Positions 17,467-25,656 of a stretch of 44,568 bases of DNA are shown here, one piece after another. The notes beneath the pieces are model-generated. The model did not search any database, was not told where the DNA came from, and saw nothing but the letters and a program-made list of their open reading frames with translations. Source of the DNA: RYN-428 sp035695715 (GTDB taxonomy: Bacteria > Planctomycetota > Phycisphaerae > Tepidisphaerales > Tepidisphaeraceae). The first letter of the stretch is position 1; each line of letters starts with the position of its first letter. Made by a program: the position numbers and the translations under genes. The stretch lies in the NCBI GenBank assembly GCA_035695715.1, contig DASRRM010000204.1:1-44568 (forward strand), given 5' to 3'.

Positions 17467-18893
17467 CCCTCACCACCGCGCCGGCCAGCGCCACCAATGT
17501 CTTTGCCGCCCACTCGGCGGACGCCAATGCCGAGGTGGTCGTGCGCGCCCGCGCCCTGGCCAAGCGATTCAAGCAATATCCGACGCCGGCTGCCCGCCTG
17601 ACCGAATGGATGACGTGCGGCCTGCTCAAGCGCCATCGCGATTTCACCGCCCTGGACGACATCAGCTTCACCGTGAAAAAAGGGGAATTCTTCGGCATCA
17701 TCGGCCCCAACGGCTCGGGCAAATCCACGCTGCTGAAAATCCTCACCGGCGTGTTGGTCCCAACCGCCGGCGATTACCAAATCACCGGCCGCGTCACCAG
17801 CCTGCTCGAACTGGGCACCGGCTTCAACCCTGAACTGACCGGCCGCGATAATCTGATCAACAGCGGCCGATTGCTCGGCTTTGAGCCGGAGCAAACATTG
17901 GCAAAGCTCGATGAAATCATCGCATTTGCCGAGCTGGAAGATTCAGTGGATGTGCCGATCAAATACTATTCCACCGGGATGGTAGTTCGGCTGGCCTTCG
18001 CTCTGTTCGCGCATGTTGACCCGGACGTGTTCATTGTGGATGAAGCATTGTCGGTGGGCGACATCGGATTTTCCCGAAAATGCTTTCAGCGGCTCGACCG
18101 CATGCGCGATTCGGGATGCACGCTGCTGTTTGTCAGCCATGACGTGGCGGCGGTTCGCAAATACTGCGATCACGCGCTGTTTTTGTGGCACGGCAAGTGC
18201 GCGTATCTGGGCCCGGCCAACGTCGCCACCGACGTGTATCTCGAAGCGATGAGCCCCGGCGGCCGGGCGCGCGGCGTGGGCGTTCCAACCGCCAAAGCAG
18301 CCGATGCACCGGCGGCTGAGACGAAGGATAATGCATCAGCCGAGGCTTTCGCGGCAATGCCGACGGAGCTAACGGGGAAATTTTCGCTCGGCGATTTTGA
18401 GCGACTGGCCGCGGCGGCAAAGGTGGCGCGGGTGGGCACCGGCGACGTGCGTCTGGCGGCCGTGCGCGTCACCGATCGCAATGATGAACCCAAGGGAACG
18501 TTTTCCATCGGCGACTGGGGCCGGTTTCATATCCTGGGGCTGGCCGCCAAAGACGCCCCGGCGGCAACGGTCAGTTGCCAGTTGGTCAACCGCATGGGCA
18601 TTGCGGTCTGGGGCACGAATCATGCGCTGCGATCGGGCGAGACAACGGCCGTGAAAAAGGGCGAGTGGTGCTACGCGGTGTTTGACGTGAAGCTGGACCT
18701 GGCGCGCGAGGAATACGCCGTCGACGCCGGCTGGGGCGACGCCAGCGGCGAAGGGCATGTGTTCGACCGCGTGACTTCGGTGGCAAGCCTGATTGTACTG
18801 CCCGGCGTGCACGTTGATTTCATCGGCCTGGCCCGCCTGCATTGCCAAAGCACGGTGAACACGATCGCGGCGGTTGACAAGGCGAAGAATTGA
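17463..18893 (+). CDS. ABC exporter ATPase with Wzt-type C-terminal substrate domain
   Basis: ATP-binding subunit of the polysaccharide exporter, 476 residues. Walker A is GPNGSGKST (81-89), the signature is YYSTGMVVRLAFA, Walker B is VFIVDEALSVGD, and the H-loop is FVSHD. After a linker rich in Ala, a Wzt_C beta-sandwich runs from about residue 330 (VRLAAVRVTDRNDEPKGTF to the end). In O9a-type systems this domain recognises the modified non-reducing end of the glycan. The FkbM methyltransferase next door could supply such a terminal mark; that link is inference. The start is the ATG at 17463, overlapping the permease stop. Confidence 0.92.
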   Translation: MTLTTAPASATNVFAAHSADANAEVVVRARALAKRFKQYPTPAARLTEWMTCGLLKRHRDFTALDDISFTVKKGEFFGIIGPNGSGKSTLLKILTGVLVPTAGDYQITGRVTSLLELGTGFNPELTGRDNLINSGRLLGFEPEQTLAKLDEIIAFAELEDSVDVPIKYYSTGMVVRLAFALFAHVDPDVFIVDEALSVGDIGFSRKCFQRLDRMRDSGCTLLFVSHDVAAVRKYCDHALFLWHGKCAYLGPANVATDVYLEAMSPGGRARGVGVPTAKAADAPAAETKDNASAEAFAAMPTELTGKFSLGDFERLAAAAKVARVGTGDVRLAAVRVTDRNDEPKGTFSIGDWGRFHILGLAAKDAPAATVSCQLVNRMGIAVWGTNHALRSGETTAVKKGEWCYAVFDVKLDLAREEYAVDAGWGDASGEGHVFDRVTSVASLIVLPGVHVDFIGLARLHCQSTVNTIAAVDKAKN

Positions 18894-18926
18894 TTTGAAT
18901 ATTTCGAACGGGCTTGACCGCGAATC

Positions 18927-18950
18927 GTAGGGTGGGCGTACTCGCCCACC
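18927..18950 (+). repeat. Palindromic repeat, family A, copy 1 (single half)
   Basis: GTAG followed by stem GGTGGGCG, loop TACT and stem CGCCCACC. The expected inverted second half is degenerate here, with only a GGGCCGTACG remnant following. It lies in the spacer after the exporter ATPase. Confidence 0.8.
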
Positions 18951-18981
18951 ATTTTGCGCACGGCGGGCCGTACGAAGAGTT

Positions 18982-19109
18982 TTATCCACGAATGGACACG
19001 AATGGTCACGAATAAGAAAAGATGAAAAGTCTGGAATAATAATCGAGGCGCTCGTGTTCGATTTCTCTTTGCATTTATTCGTGTTCATTCGTGTCAATTC
19101 GTGGACAAT
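18982..19109. repeat. Inverted pair of CACGAAT repeats, copy 1
   Basis: The left arm (18982-19015) carries iterated CACGAAT words with spacers (ATCCACGAAT, GGACACGAAT, GGTCACGAAT). The right arm (19074-19109) is an approximate reverse complement (ATTCGTG repeats ending in CGTGGACAA). Together they could fold into a long hairpin ending just before the FkbM gene. The same motif pair recurs at 20.9-21.2 kb. Confidence 0.7.
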
Positions 19110-19125
19110 CTTCTGCGACGCCTAA

Positions 19126-20415
19126 ATGGTTAGCGACCCAACGAGGACCCCATTGAGCAACCCAACCCTGGAATCCCAGCAACTTGTCACCCACACACTC
19201 AAATATGGCGGGCAGAAACTTGCCGTCTCAAACTTCGCCGCCGACCGATTGATCAATACCAATCTCGAGCGGTCCGGCGTTTGGGAGGCGTGGCAACTGG
19301 CGCTCATGGGTCGGGTCATCAAACCCAACTTCACCTGCGTCGACATCGGCGCGAACATCGGTATCAACGCCATGTTCATGGCCAGGCTATGCCCGCAGGG
19401 ACGGGTGTTTGCCTTTGAGCCATTCGACGCCATCTATGGCGTTCTTTCGCGCAATGTCGAGCAGAACGGGCTTGCCAATTTAACGGCGATTAACAAGGGA
19501 ATTTCCTCATCCGCCGTCTCCATGCACATGATCACCAGCCCGACCGCCGTCGGCGGCGCTCATGTCACCGAAGGCGGGCTGGTGCAAAGTGAAACCCACG
19601 CGACGGGGCTGTTCCATTTTGTGCGGCTGGATGAAGAGCTTCGCGCGCGAGGCGTTACCAAAGTCGACTTCATGAAGGTGGATGTCGAGGGGCATGAAAT
19701 AAAAGCCCTGGCCAGCGCGCTGCCCTATCTGAACGATCCGGATTTGCAGCTTTTCATCGAGTTTAACCCGCGCGAACTGCGACGGCCCGCCCCGCCGGAA
19801 GCGCCGTTTCCCGATCGCCAGTTATTCAGCCTGCTGCGCTCGCACTTCAAGCATATTTTTTTCATGGGACGCGATAACACGCTGTTCGAAATCAGCAACT
19901 ACCACGTGCTGCGGCGAAAGCTCATGGGGGGATATTTTGTCGATGATCTCTATTGCACCAACGAAGTTCGCCCCGAGGTAGCAGACCTGATTGTCACCGC
20001 GCCGGCCGTTTCACCCCGCATCCGCTCCACCGAAGAAAAGCGCACCGGGATGACGATTCAATATGCCAATCGCGATTTGGACGGCTGGGGCCTGGGCGAC
20101 ACCTTTAATGCCGCGACGATGAGCATGCATATCACCGGCGCCGCCGGCCGGCGGCTCGTGCTGAAGTTTGACCGCATGTATGCGAAACATCTTCACCTGC
20201 CGACATACACGAAATGGCCGGTCTGGATCATGGTCGGCGATGCGTCGATTGTGCTGGATTTGTACGAGTCTCCGCGCGAGCTGTACATCGATCCGGGAAC
20301 AGGGCCGCTGGATATCACCATTCAATCCGAGCATCAAACCCCCGCGGCGGTGTATCTGGGAAATCCCGGCGATTCGCGGTCGCTGGGATTTCGGGTGGAT
20401 GTGGTGGAGGTGTGA
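19126..20415 (+). CDS. FkbM family methyltransferase with extra C-terminal domain
   Basis: SAM-dependent methyltransferase, 429 residues. The methyltransferase fold is seen at VDIGANIGINAMFMARLCPQ (motif I), FAFEPFDA, NKGISS and VDFMKVDVEGHEIKAL, matching the FkbM family, which O-methylates sugars or related hydroxyls. After about residue 300 a separate beta-rich stretch of ~125 residues follows (MTIQYANRDLDGWGLGD to the end), which I do not recognise. Its place behind a Wzm/Wzt exporter suggests modification of the exported glycan. The ATG at 19126 has no clear ribosome-binding site; a TTG at 19153 after GAGGA is an alternative. Confidence 0.85.
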   Translation: MVSDPTRTPLSNPTLESQQLVTHTLKYGGQKLAVSNFAADRLINTNLERSGVWEAWQLALMGRVIKPNFTCVDIGANIGINAMFMARLCPQGRVFAFEPFDAIYGVLSRNVEQNGLANLTAINKGISSSAVSMHMITSPTAVGGAHVTEGGLVQSETHATGLFHFVRLDEELRARGVTKVDFMKVDVEGHEIKALASALPYLNDPDLQLFIEFNPRELRRPAPPEAPFPDRQLFSLLRSHFKHIFFMGRDNTLFEISNYHVLRRKLMGGYFVDDLYCTNEVRPEVADLIVTAPAVSPRIRSTEEKRTGMTIQYANRDLDGWGLGDTFNAATMSMHITGAAGRRLVLKFDRMYAKHLHLPTYTKWPVWIMVGDASIVLDLYESPRELYIDPGTGPLDITIQSEHQTPAAVYLGNPGDSRSLGFRVDVVEV

Positions 20416-20422
20416 GGGCCAG

Positions 20423-20773
20423 ATGTTTGTTCGACAGGAAACCGCATTGAATGGAAATTGCGTTTTCGGCGATGCCCGTAGGATTGCTCACGGAATTGTT
20501 TTTAGGGTAAAGAAACGATTCAAGATGGCAGAACGCTGGTTACGTTGTCATGTTCGCAAGGGAATGTTCAGCGACGAGATGGTTGTCGTAATTAAGATAT
20601 TGTCGGGGGAAACGGCTTCTTTTTTCGTTCCGCGCGAATGGGTGAGCGGCGATGAAAATCGCGAGGGGCAGGTCAAAGTTCGCACGTTTATGGAAAATTC
20701 GCATGCGTGGGCAATCGTTCCTAACGAAAGCCAGACGGTGGTGGCCGTGGATGCATCGCAGCTTATCGCATGA
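20423..20773 (+). CDS. Hypothetical protein
   Basis: A 116-residue reading frame beginning eight bases after the FkbM stop, with TGAGGG just upstream of the ATG. The sequence alternates charged and hydrophobic residues in a beta-rich pattern (MVVVIKILSGETASFFVPREWV, GQVKVRTFMENSHAWAIV) and has no signal peptide or membrane helix. I recognise no family. Spacing suggests co-transcription with the methyltransferase gene. Confidence 0.55.
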   Translation: MFVRQETALNGNCVFGDARRIAHGIVFRVKKRFKMAERWLRCHVRKGMFSDEMVVVIKILSGETASFFVPREWVSGDENREGQVKVRTFMENSHAWAIVPNESQTVVAVDASQLIA

Positions 20774-20793
20774 TCCACCACGCATGAGATTTC

Positions 20794-20866
20794 GTAGGGT
20801 GGGCGTACTCGCCCACCATTTCCGTGCCCGCGACGCAAAAGTGGTGGGCGAGTACGCCCACCCTAC
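20794..20866. repeat. Paired-hairpin repeat, family A, copy 2
   Basis: The cleanest copy: left half GTAG, GGTGGGCG, TACT, CGCCCACC; a 25-base spacer; then the exact reverse complement ending in CCCTAC at 20866. The whole unit can form one long hairpin or two small ones. Confidence 0.9.
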
Positions 20867-20903
20867 AAATTCCGACATCGCGCGCCGCGCTCCACGAGGA
20901 TTG

Positions 20904-21227
20904 ATCCACGAATGAACACGAATGGACACGAATTGGAAAAGAAGAAAATCGAAGTCGCCACAGATTGACACAGATGAACCCAGCGCGGCGAGCCGCAAAT
21001 CCGAAATCCGAATGACGAATGACCAAATGTCAGGCGCGGAGCCCGCCGAAGATGTTGTTAACAAAACAACAAGTTGAAGGATTGTAGTACAGATAAAACT
21101 TGGGCGCGTCAGTGTTATCGGTGTTCATGTGCGGCGATTTCCTCATTTTTTTAGCTGTTACTGATCGCTGGAAATCTTGTTCCAGCTTCCTCCTCATTCG
21201 TGTCAATTCGTGTCAATTCGTGGACAG
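20904..21227. repeat. Mosaic of short intergenic repeats including inverted CACGAAT pair, copy 2
   Basis: The 491-base spacer (20774-21264) contains, after the family A repeat, CACGAAT repeats (20904-20935), a CACAGATTGACACAGATG motif (20959-20976), a run of AATCCGAAATCCGAATGACG (20998-21017), and an inverted ATTCGTGTCA array (21195-21227). The outer CACGAAT arrays are in inverted orientation, as at 19.0 kb. No gene is evident. Confidence 0.65.
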
Positions 21228-21264
21228 TCTTTCTGAGTTCTCGTTTCCCACGTCCGCTGTCGGA

Positions 21265-23373
21265 TTACTCTTTCCTCCGCGCCACATTGAAATGCTGAAA
21301 CAACACCGCCATCGGCCGGACGCCGGGGTCGGTGTACCATTTGGCGTAGTCGAATTCGATGGTATGGGTACCGGCTTTTAGCATCATGGGGAAACGGTTT
21401 TCGCCCATGTCTTTGTTGCTGTGCACTACGTTTTGTTTGCCGATGAACTGGCCGTCGCGCTTGACGGAGACGACCTGGCCGGGAAAGCCGCTGCGGCAGC
21501 ACCAGTAAAAATCGTAAATGCCGTCGCGGTCGGCGGTGACGGTAATCGTGCTGGCCGGGCCTAGACCCCAGCGAACGTTGTGCATATCGAAATTGGGGTA
21601 CGGGCCTTCGATTTCGCCGAAGCCGCTCACCGGCGTGAAGCCGGTCCAATCCCGGCGGGCGAAAAGATATTCGCTTTGCGTGCCTTTCATGTACGTCCAT
21701 TTGCCGATCTGCTCGAATTCGCTTCGCGCGCGGGCGGCATCAAGCAGCGGCTGGGCAATGGCGGAAATCGGCAGATTGGTCGACATGAGTTGGTTGCCCG
21801 GCTCAGAGCAGAAGATGAAATCCGCGCCGGGGAAAAGCTTGATCGTATCAGCCGGGTCCAGGCTGTCGCCGACGACGCTCGACGTCAGCGTGATCTGCTT
21901 CTGCAGCGCGAGATATTTCAGAATGTCATCGTTAAAATCGCCCCGGCAGCAAAACACCACCCGCGGCCGCCGGGCGTGAACGATCTGGTCGGCCGGGACG
22001 GTCGGGTCGGGCGTGGGGGCGACATCCAGTTTATAAAAATCGCAATGGCTCACGATCCTGTCGAAAATGCCGACGATGAAATCATTGCGCTGCTGCTCCC
22101 AGGCGGCGTAAACATTGCCATTGCGCACCGGCCACTGAAACCGCCAGGTTCCCAGCACCACCAGCGCCGCCACCGCCCATGTGGCGGCGTTCAGCCGAAA
22201 ATCGGGCCATGATTTGGGCCAGCGGATGATTCGCTCCGACAGAATCACCCGGCCCGCCACGAATAGCACGCTGAAAGCCAGCAGCGTATCGAATGCCAGG
22301 CCGAAATATTCCGACTTGGTTTTGTTTACCGTGGGGATGAGCCATGCCGCGGCAATGATGCCAACCATGGCGAGGGCGCGGACGCGATCGCGGCGGGTGC
22401 CGATGGCGAACAGCGCGACGATTCCGCCGCCCAGCATGGACAGCAGCACGAAGGGCATCGTGCCGAGCATGATCTGCCCGCCGGGACCGGTCAGGAAATA
22501 AAGCGCGTGCTGGGTTGGCGTTCCCGCGTAGGTGTAACTTTGCTCGTACTTGCCGCGCAGGATCGAAATGATGTATTCGATAATGTTGTGGCGATTGTGA
22601 ATGTAGTGCGGCAGCGGGATGAGCAGGAACGGCAGCAAAACCATCAGCCATGCCCGCGCAACCGCGCCGACTTTGGGCCGATGCCCTGATCCGACCCAGT
22701 CGCTGAGCGTCGCCAGGAAGATGGCTGCTCCGCCCAGCGCAAGCGTCTGCGGAAAGACCGGCGGCTTGGTGAGCATGGCAATTCCCAGCCATACGCCCGC
22801 GCAGATTTTCCGCCGGGCCGGCCCATAAACGAAATGGCCGCTGAGCAGCATCATCACGCCCGCCGCGGTAAACAGCGCCACGGCAAAGTCCGGCCTGAAT
22901 TCATGCACCGCCATTCCAACGAACGGCAGCGTCGCCAGCAGCGCAAAGCAAACCAGTTTCGTCCAGCGGCCAACCCCGCGCAACAGCCAGTCGGCCATCA
23001 GAAAATAGCCCAGCACGATGAGCGAATTCATGACGTACGGCGCCCAGTCGCGCATGCCGAACAGCCCAAACGCGGCCACCGCCATTCCGGTTGAATACGG
23101 TGAATGCGGCGGATTGATCCAATAAGTGTGCCACAATCCGGGGAACCCGTCGCGATAAAAGTTGGTCAGCCGATCGGCCGCATCCGCGAAATAGCCCACA
23201 TCGTCGTAGGTGGGAACGGTGATGAGCCGGCCATGGCGGAAGGAAAACTGCAGGACAGCCAGCGTCATGCCCATGGCAAAGAGCGCGCACATCGCCCACC
23301 ATCGGCCCCGCGCGCTGCGCGGCAGACGATGCGAGCGCGTCGAACGGAAATCCCCATTAATCCGATTAAGCAC
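21265..23373 (-). CDS. GT-C fold membrane glycosyltransferase (GT39/ArnT-like)
   Basis: A 702-residue integral membrane protein. GT-C enzymes of this type use polyprenyl-phosphate sugars at the periplasmic face. A basic N-terminus leads into the first helix (WWAMCALFAMGMTLAVLQF), followed by the hallmark acidic pair in VPTYDDVGYF (Asp57-Asp58) and about ten more helices. The C-terminal ~250 residues are extracytoplasmic and end in a beta-sandwich (FDMHNVRWGLGPASTITVTADRDGIYDFYW). I use the GTG at 23373 because AAAGGAAG stands five bases upstream; the frame is open to 23442. It is convergent with the FkbM gene and may act on the same surface glycan. Confidence 0.75.
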   Translation of the reverse strand: MLNRINGDFRSTRSHRLPRSARGRWWAMCALFAMGMTLAVLQFSFRHGRLITVPTYDDVGYFADAADRLTNFYRDGFPGLWHTYWINPPHSPYSTGMAVAAFGLFGMRDWAPYVMNSLIVLGYFLMADWLLRGVGRWTKLVCFALLATLPFVGMAVHEFRPDFAVALFTAAGVMMLLSGHFVYGPARRKICAGVWLGIAMLTKPPVFPQTLALGGAAIFLATLSDWVGSGHRPKVGAVARAWLMVLLPFLLIPLPHYIHNRHNIIEYIISILRGKYEQSYTYAGTPTQHALYFLTGPGGQIMLGTMPFVLLSMLGGGIVALFAIGTRRDRVRALAMVGIIAAAWLIPTVNKTKSEYFGLAFDTLLAFSVLFVAGRVILSERIIRWPKSWPDFRLNAATWAVAALVVLGTWRFQWPVRNGNVYAAWEQQRNDFIVGIFDRIVSHCDFYKLDVAPTPDPTVPADQIVHARRPRVVFCCRGDFNDDILKYLALQKQITLTSSVVGDSLDPADTIKLFPGADFIFCSEPGNQLMSTNLPISAIAQPLLDAARARSEFEQIGKWTYMKGTQSEYLFARRDWTGFTPVSGFGEIEGPYPNFDMHNVRWGLGPASTITVTADRDGIYDFYWCCRSGFPGQVVSVKRDGQFIGKQNVVHSNKDMGENRFPMMLKAGTHTIEFDYAKWYTDPGVRPMAVLFQHFNVARRKE

Positions 23374-23480
23374 CAATGCTTCCTTTCGCACATTAGCCAC
23401 AAGAGCGAGACACATCAGGCAACACGCGTAACCTCGTTCCAAACGAGCGGACGCGCAGTGGACGACCTTTTTAGCAAACC

Positions 23481-23548
23481 GTAGGGCGGGCGTACTCGCC
23501 CGCCGTGTTTCGCCGGTGAGAAGCGGTGGGCGAGTACGCCCACCCTAC
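23481..23548. repeat. Paired-hairpin repeat, family A, copy 3
   Basis: The left half is GTAG with a variant stem GGCGGGCG/CGCCCGCC around TACT; the right half is the standard inverted form ending CACCCTAC. The compensated T-to-C and A-to-G change in the left stem keeps pairing. It lies in the spacer upstream of the GT-C gene. Confidence 0.85.
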
Positions 23549-23579
23549 TTCTTTCCAAACACCGGCACTTATCGAGGGA

Positions 23580-23612
23580 AAGGACACGGCCGGGACGGCC
23601 GTGATACGGGAG
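23580..23612 (-). repeat. Palindromic repeat, family B, copy 2 (single half)
   Basis: On the minus strand: GTAT, stem CACGGCCG, loop TCC, stem CGGCCGTG. Only one half is present. The remaining spacer to 23838 holds nothing I can name. Confidence 0.7.
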
Positions 23613-23838
23613 AGTAGAGACAGAGCAGGATAAAACCCGATAACCACGCCGCCAGCCCTTTCCGGAATCAAATCGGTCGCCCTTTTCCCAGCGTATCTTC
23701 CTTAAGGCGCCGGATTTGGGAAGGCGAAGATTACTTGCCCGGCGGTTTGGTGCAACTGCCGGCGACCGATGGTGTATTGTGAATGTACGCGCGTCCGTGC
23801 GCACTGTACAACGGACGTTCTTTCGGGAGATCGCCAAC

Positions 23839-24546
23839 GTGCTTCGCGGGTTACTGATTGTTCTCATCACGCTGGTCGTGCTCATCGCGACGGTGGTCGG
23901 CGTTGTGCGCGCGGGACTGTATCGCCTGGCAATCGCCCAGCGTGCGGCAAACGCCAGTTGGCATCCCGAGCCGAAGGTCTCGCCGACGCCCCCGACGACC
24001 GCCCCGGCCCTGGTTGCCGCTGATGTTCAAGAGCCAATTCCCACCTTCGAGTCGATCGATTTGTGGGCCAAAGACGCGACGCTTCACGGCGGCGTGCAAG
24101 TCATGGATGCCCGCACCGGCCGGGCGCACACGGTCGAGCCGCCCAAGGAAGGCCGGGCGTTGCTCAGGTGGCAGCAGCGCCAAGCCATGAGCGGCCGGGC
24201 GATCACCACATATCTCAGCGGCTTTCGCACCGCCGACGATTATGCGGAGTGGCCGATCGCCATTCCCAAGCCGGGCGATTATGAAATCGATCTGACGTAT
24301 GCCTGCCCGAAATGGGAAGAGGGAGGCCATTTCACGGTAAGAGTCGGCGACAAGGAATTGCCCCTGGCCATAGAAGCCACCCGCTACGAAACCGCCTTCC
24401 GCGTGGTGCCGATCGGCAAGTTGACGCTGCCGGCCGGCAATGCCACCCTGACGCTCCGCGCCGCGCCGGCGTCGGTAAAGTCGCCCTGCTTCATGAATAT
24501 GCGCAGCATCGAGATCATCCCCGCCCCCGCGACGGATTCGCATTAA
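23839..24546 (+). CDS. Membrane-anchored beta-sandwich (CBM-like) protein
   Basis: A 235-residue protein with one N-terminal helix (LLIVLITLVVLIATVVGVV) and no cleavage site, so probably anchored with its bulk outside the cytoplasm. Residues 75-235 look like a carbohydrate-binding-module-type beta-sandwich: YAEWPIAIPKPGDYEIDLTYACP, FTVRVGDKELPL, and LTLPAGNATLTLRAAPA, as seen in modules attached to fucosidases and in DUF5077-like domains. Ligand is unknown. The GTG at 23839 is preceded by GGGAGAT; the frame is open back to 23716 without support. It is convergent with ybaB. Confidence 0.65.
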   Translation: MLRGLLIVLITLVVLIATVVGVVRAGLYRLAIAQRAANASWHPEPKVSPTPPTTAPALVAADVQEPIPTFESIDLWAKDATLHGGVQVMDARTGRAHTVEPPKEGRALLRWQQRQAMSGRAITTYLSGFRTADDYAEWPIAIPKPGDYEIDLTYACPKWEEGGHFTVRVGDKELPLAIEATRYETAFRVVPIGKLTLPAGNATLTLRAAPASVKSPCFMNMRSIEIIPAPATDSH

Positions 24547-24748
24547 TTTGCTGAGCGCGTGGCTGGCAACTCGCCGAAATTTTGACGCGAAGGCGCGAAG
24601 AAGACGAAGGTCGCGAAGAGATTCCGCTACCGTCCCCGCAAATCTTGATTTTTCGCAGAGAACGCCGAAACACAGAGGCACAGAGGGGGATTTTGTGCGC
24701 GACGCGGAGCGAACCTTGAGTTTTGTTTGATTTTCCTAACAAAATGGG

Positions 24749-24861
24749 ATGAACGCCAAGACGCCAGGGACGCCAAGATCGGAATGAAGAGAAGAAATCA
24801 TCGGTAATTCCGCGTTCTCTTGGCGCTCTTCTCTTGCCGTCCATGGCGTCTTGGCGTTCAT
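24749..24861. repeat. Inverted repeat of the ACGCCAAG family, copy 1
   Basis: ATGAACGCCAAGACGCCA at 24749-24766, extended to 24772, recurs inverted at 24838-24861 with one mismatch over 24 bases. The 341-base spacer before ybaB also contains GAAGGCGCGAAGAAGACGAA and CGAAACACAGAGGCACAGAG type degenerate repeats (about 24587-24688). The unit lies between convergent genes and could act as a bidirectional terminator-like hairpin. Confidence 0.7.
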
Positions 24862-24887
24862 TTATAGCATTATGATAGTAACGGAGC

Positions 24888-25226
24888 TTACGGCAACATC
24901 CCCGGCGGCAGGCCCATTTCCGACGTCACCCGCTGCATTTCGGCGCGGGCCATGGCGGCGGCTTTCACCTGGGCGGCGTTTACCGCGGCAACCACCAAAT
25001 CTTCAATCATCTCCGTGTCATTTACATCGACCCGCGCCTTGTCGATCCGGATTTTCACCAGCTCCATCCGGCCATTCACCGTCGCCTCCACCATGCCGCC
25101 CCCGGCGTCGGCGGAAACCTGCTTGTGGCCCATCTCCTCCTGCACCTGCTTCATCTTCGCCTGCATCTCCTGCGCCTTGGCCATCAGGCCGGGAAGATTG
25201 CCGAGGTTTTTTAATGCGTCGAACAT
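24888..25226 (-). CDS. YbaB/EbfC family nucleoid-associated protein
   Basis: A small DNA-binding protein (112 residues, usual size 100-115) that coats or bridges DNA as a dimer. The family pattern is clear: MFDALKNLGNLPGLMAKAQEMQAKMKQVQEEM helix, then AGGGMVEATVNGRMELVKIRID and the C-terminal VVAAVNAAQVKAAAMARAEMQRVT helix with a Gly/Pro-rich GLPPGMLP end. Upstream in-frame codons to 25451 are repeat sequence and are excluded. It follows dnaX on the same strand, the conserved dnaX-ybaB order, but with a 430-base repeat-filled gap in between; recR is not present. Confidence 0.93.
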   Translation of the reverse strand: MFDALKNLGNLPGLMAKAQEMQAKMKQVQEEMGHKQVSADAGGGMVEATVNGRMELVKIRIDKARVDVNDTEMIEDLVVAAVNAAQVKAAAMARAEMQRVTSEMGLPPGMLP

Positions 25227-25235
25227 GGATAAAAC

Positions 25236-25306
25236 TCCCGTATCACGGGCGTCTCGCCCGTGTCTTTTTGAAACGAAAACACGGGCGAGACGCCCGTGAT
25301 ACGGGA
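25236..25306. repeat. Paired-hairpin repeat, family B, copy 3
   Basis: Full unit: left half GTAT, stem CACGGGCG, loop TCT, stem CGCCCGTG; short AT-richer spacer; exact inverted half ending in CGTGATACGGG. It lies ten bases upstream of the ybaB start, so it would be in the leader if transcription comes from dnaX. Confidence 0.88.
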
Positions 25307-25374
25307 ATCTTGCCCGACTCGCCGCGAGCGGATGCCTTGCGGCCGATCGCCGCGCTGAGGAGGACCTCAGCTGC

Positions 25375-25447
25375 GCAGGGTGAGCGTACTCGCCCACCAT
25401 TTTTCGCACCGTCCGAGGCCGGTGGGCGAGTACACACGCCCACCTAC
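25375..25447. repeat. Paired-hairpin repeat, family A, copy 4 (degenerate)
   Basis: The left half has GCAG in place of GTAG and GGTGAGCG for the stem; the right half carries a 4-base insertion (ACAC) in the CGAGTACGCC region. This looks like an older, decaying copy. Confidence 0.75.
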
Positions 25448-25453
25448 GCACTG

Positions 25454-25540
25454 CGCCAAAACCGCCAAGTCGCCAAGAGTGCCAAGGAAAAAATAATTCT
25501 GTCTCGGCGATCTTGGCTTCTTGGCGTCCTTGGCGCGTTG
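25454..25540. repeat. Inverted repeat of the ACGCCAAG family, copy 2
   Basis: Iterated CGCCAA words (GCGCCAAAACCGCCAAG, CGCCAAGAGTGCCAAGG) are followed after an AT-rich loop by the inverted TTGGC words (CTTGGCTTCTTGGCGTCCTT). This matches the unit at 24.75 kb in vocabulary though not base for base. Confidence 0.65.
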
Positions 25541-25562
25541 CATTTTCGTTGCGGCCACCGGC

Positions 25563-25632
25563 GTAGGGTGGGCGTAATCGCCCGCCATTTTCGCAGCGTG
25601 GGCAAGGCGGTGGGCGAGTACGCCCACCCTAC
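25563..25632. repeat. Paired-hairpin repeat, family A, copy 5
   Basis: The left half is GTAGGGTGGGCG with loop TAAT and stem CGCCCGCC (one mismatch); the right half is the standard inverted form ending in ACCCTAC. It lies about 25 bases past the dnaX stop codon. Confidence 0.85.
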
Positions 25633-25656
25633 GAATCTTCCCCCACGCGGCCTTCC

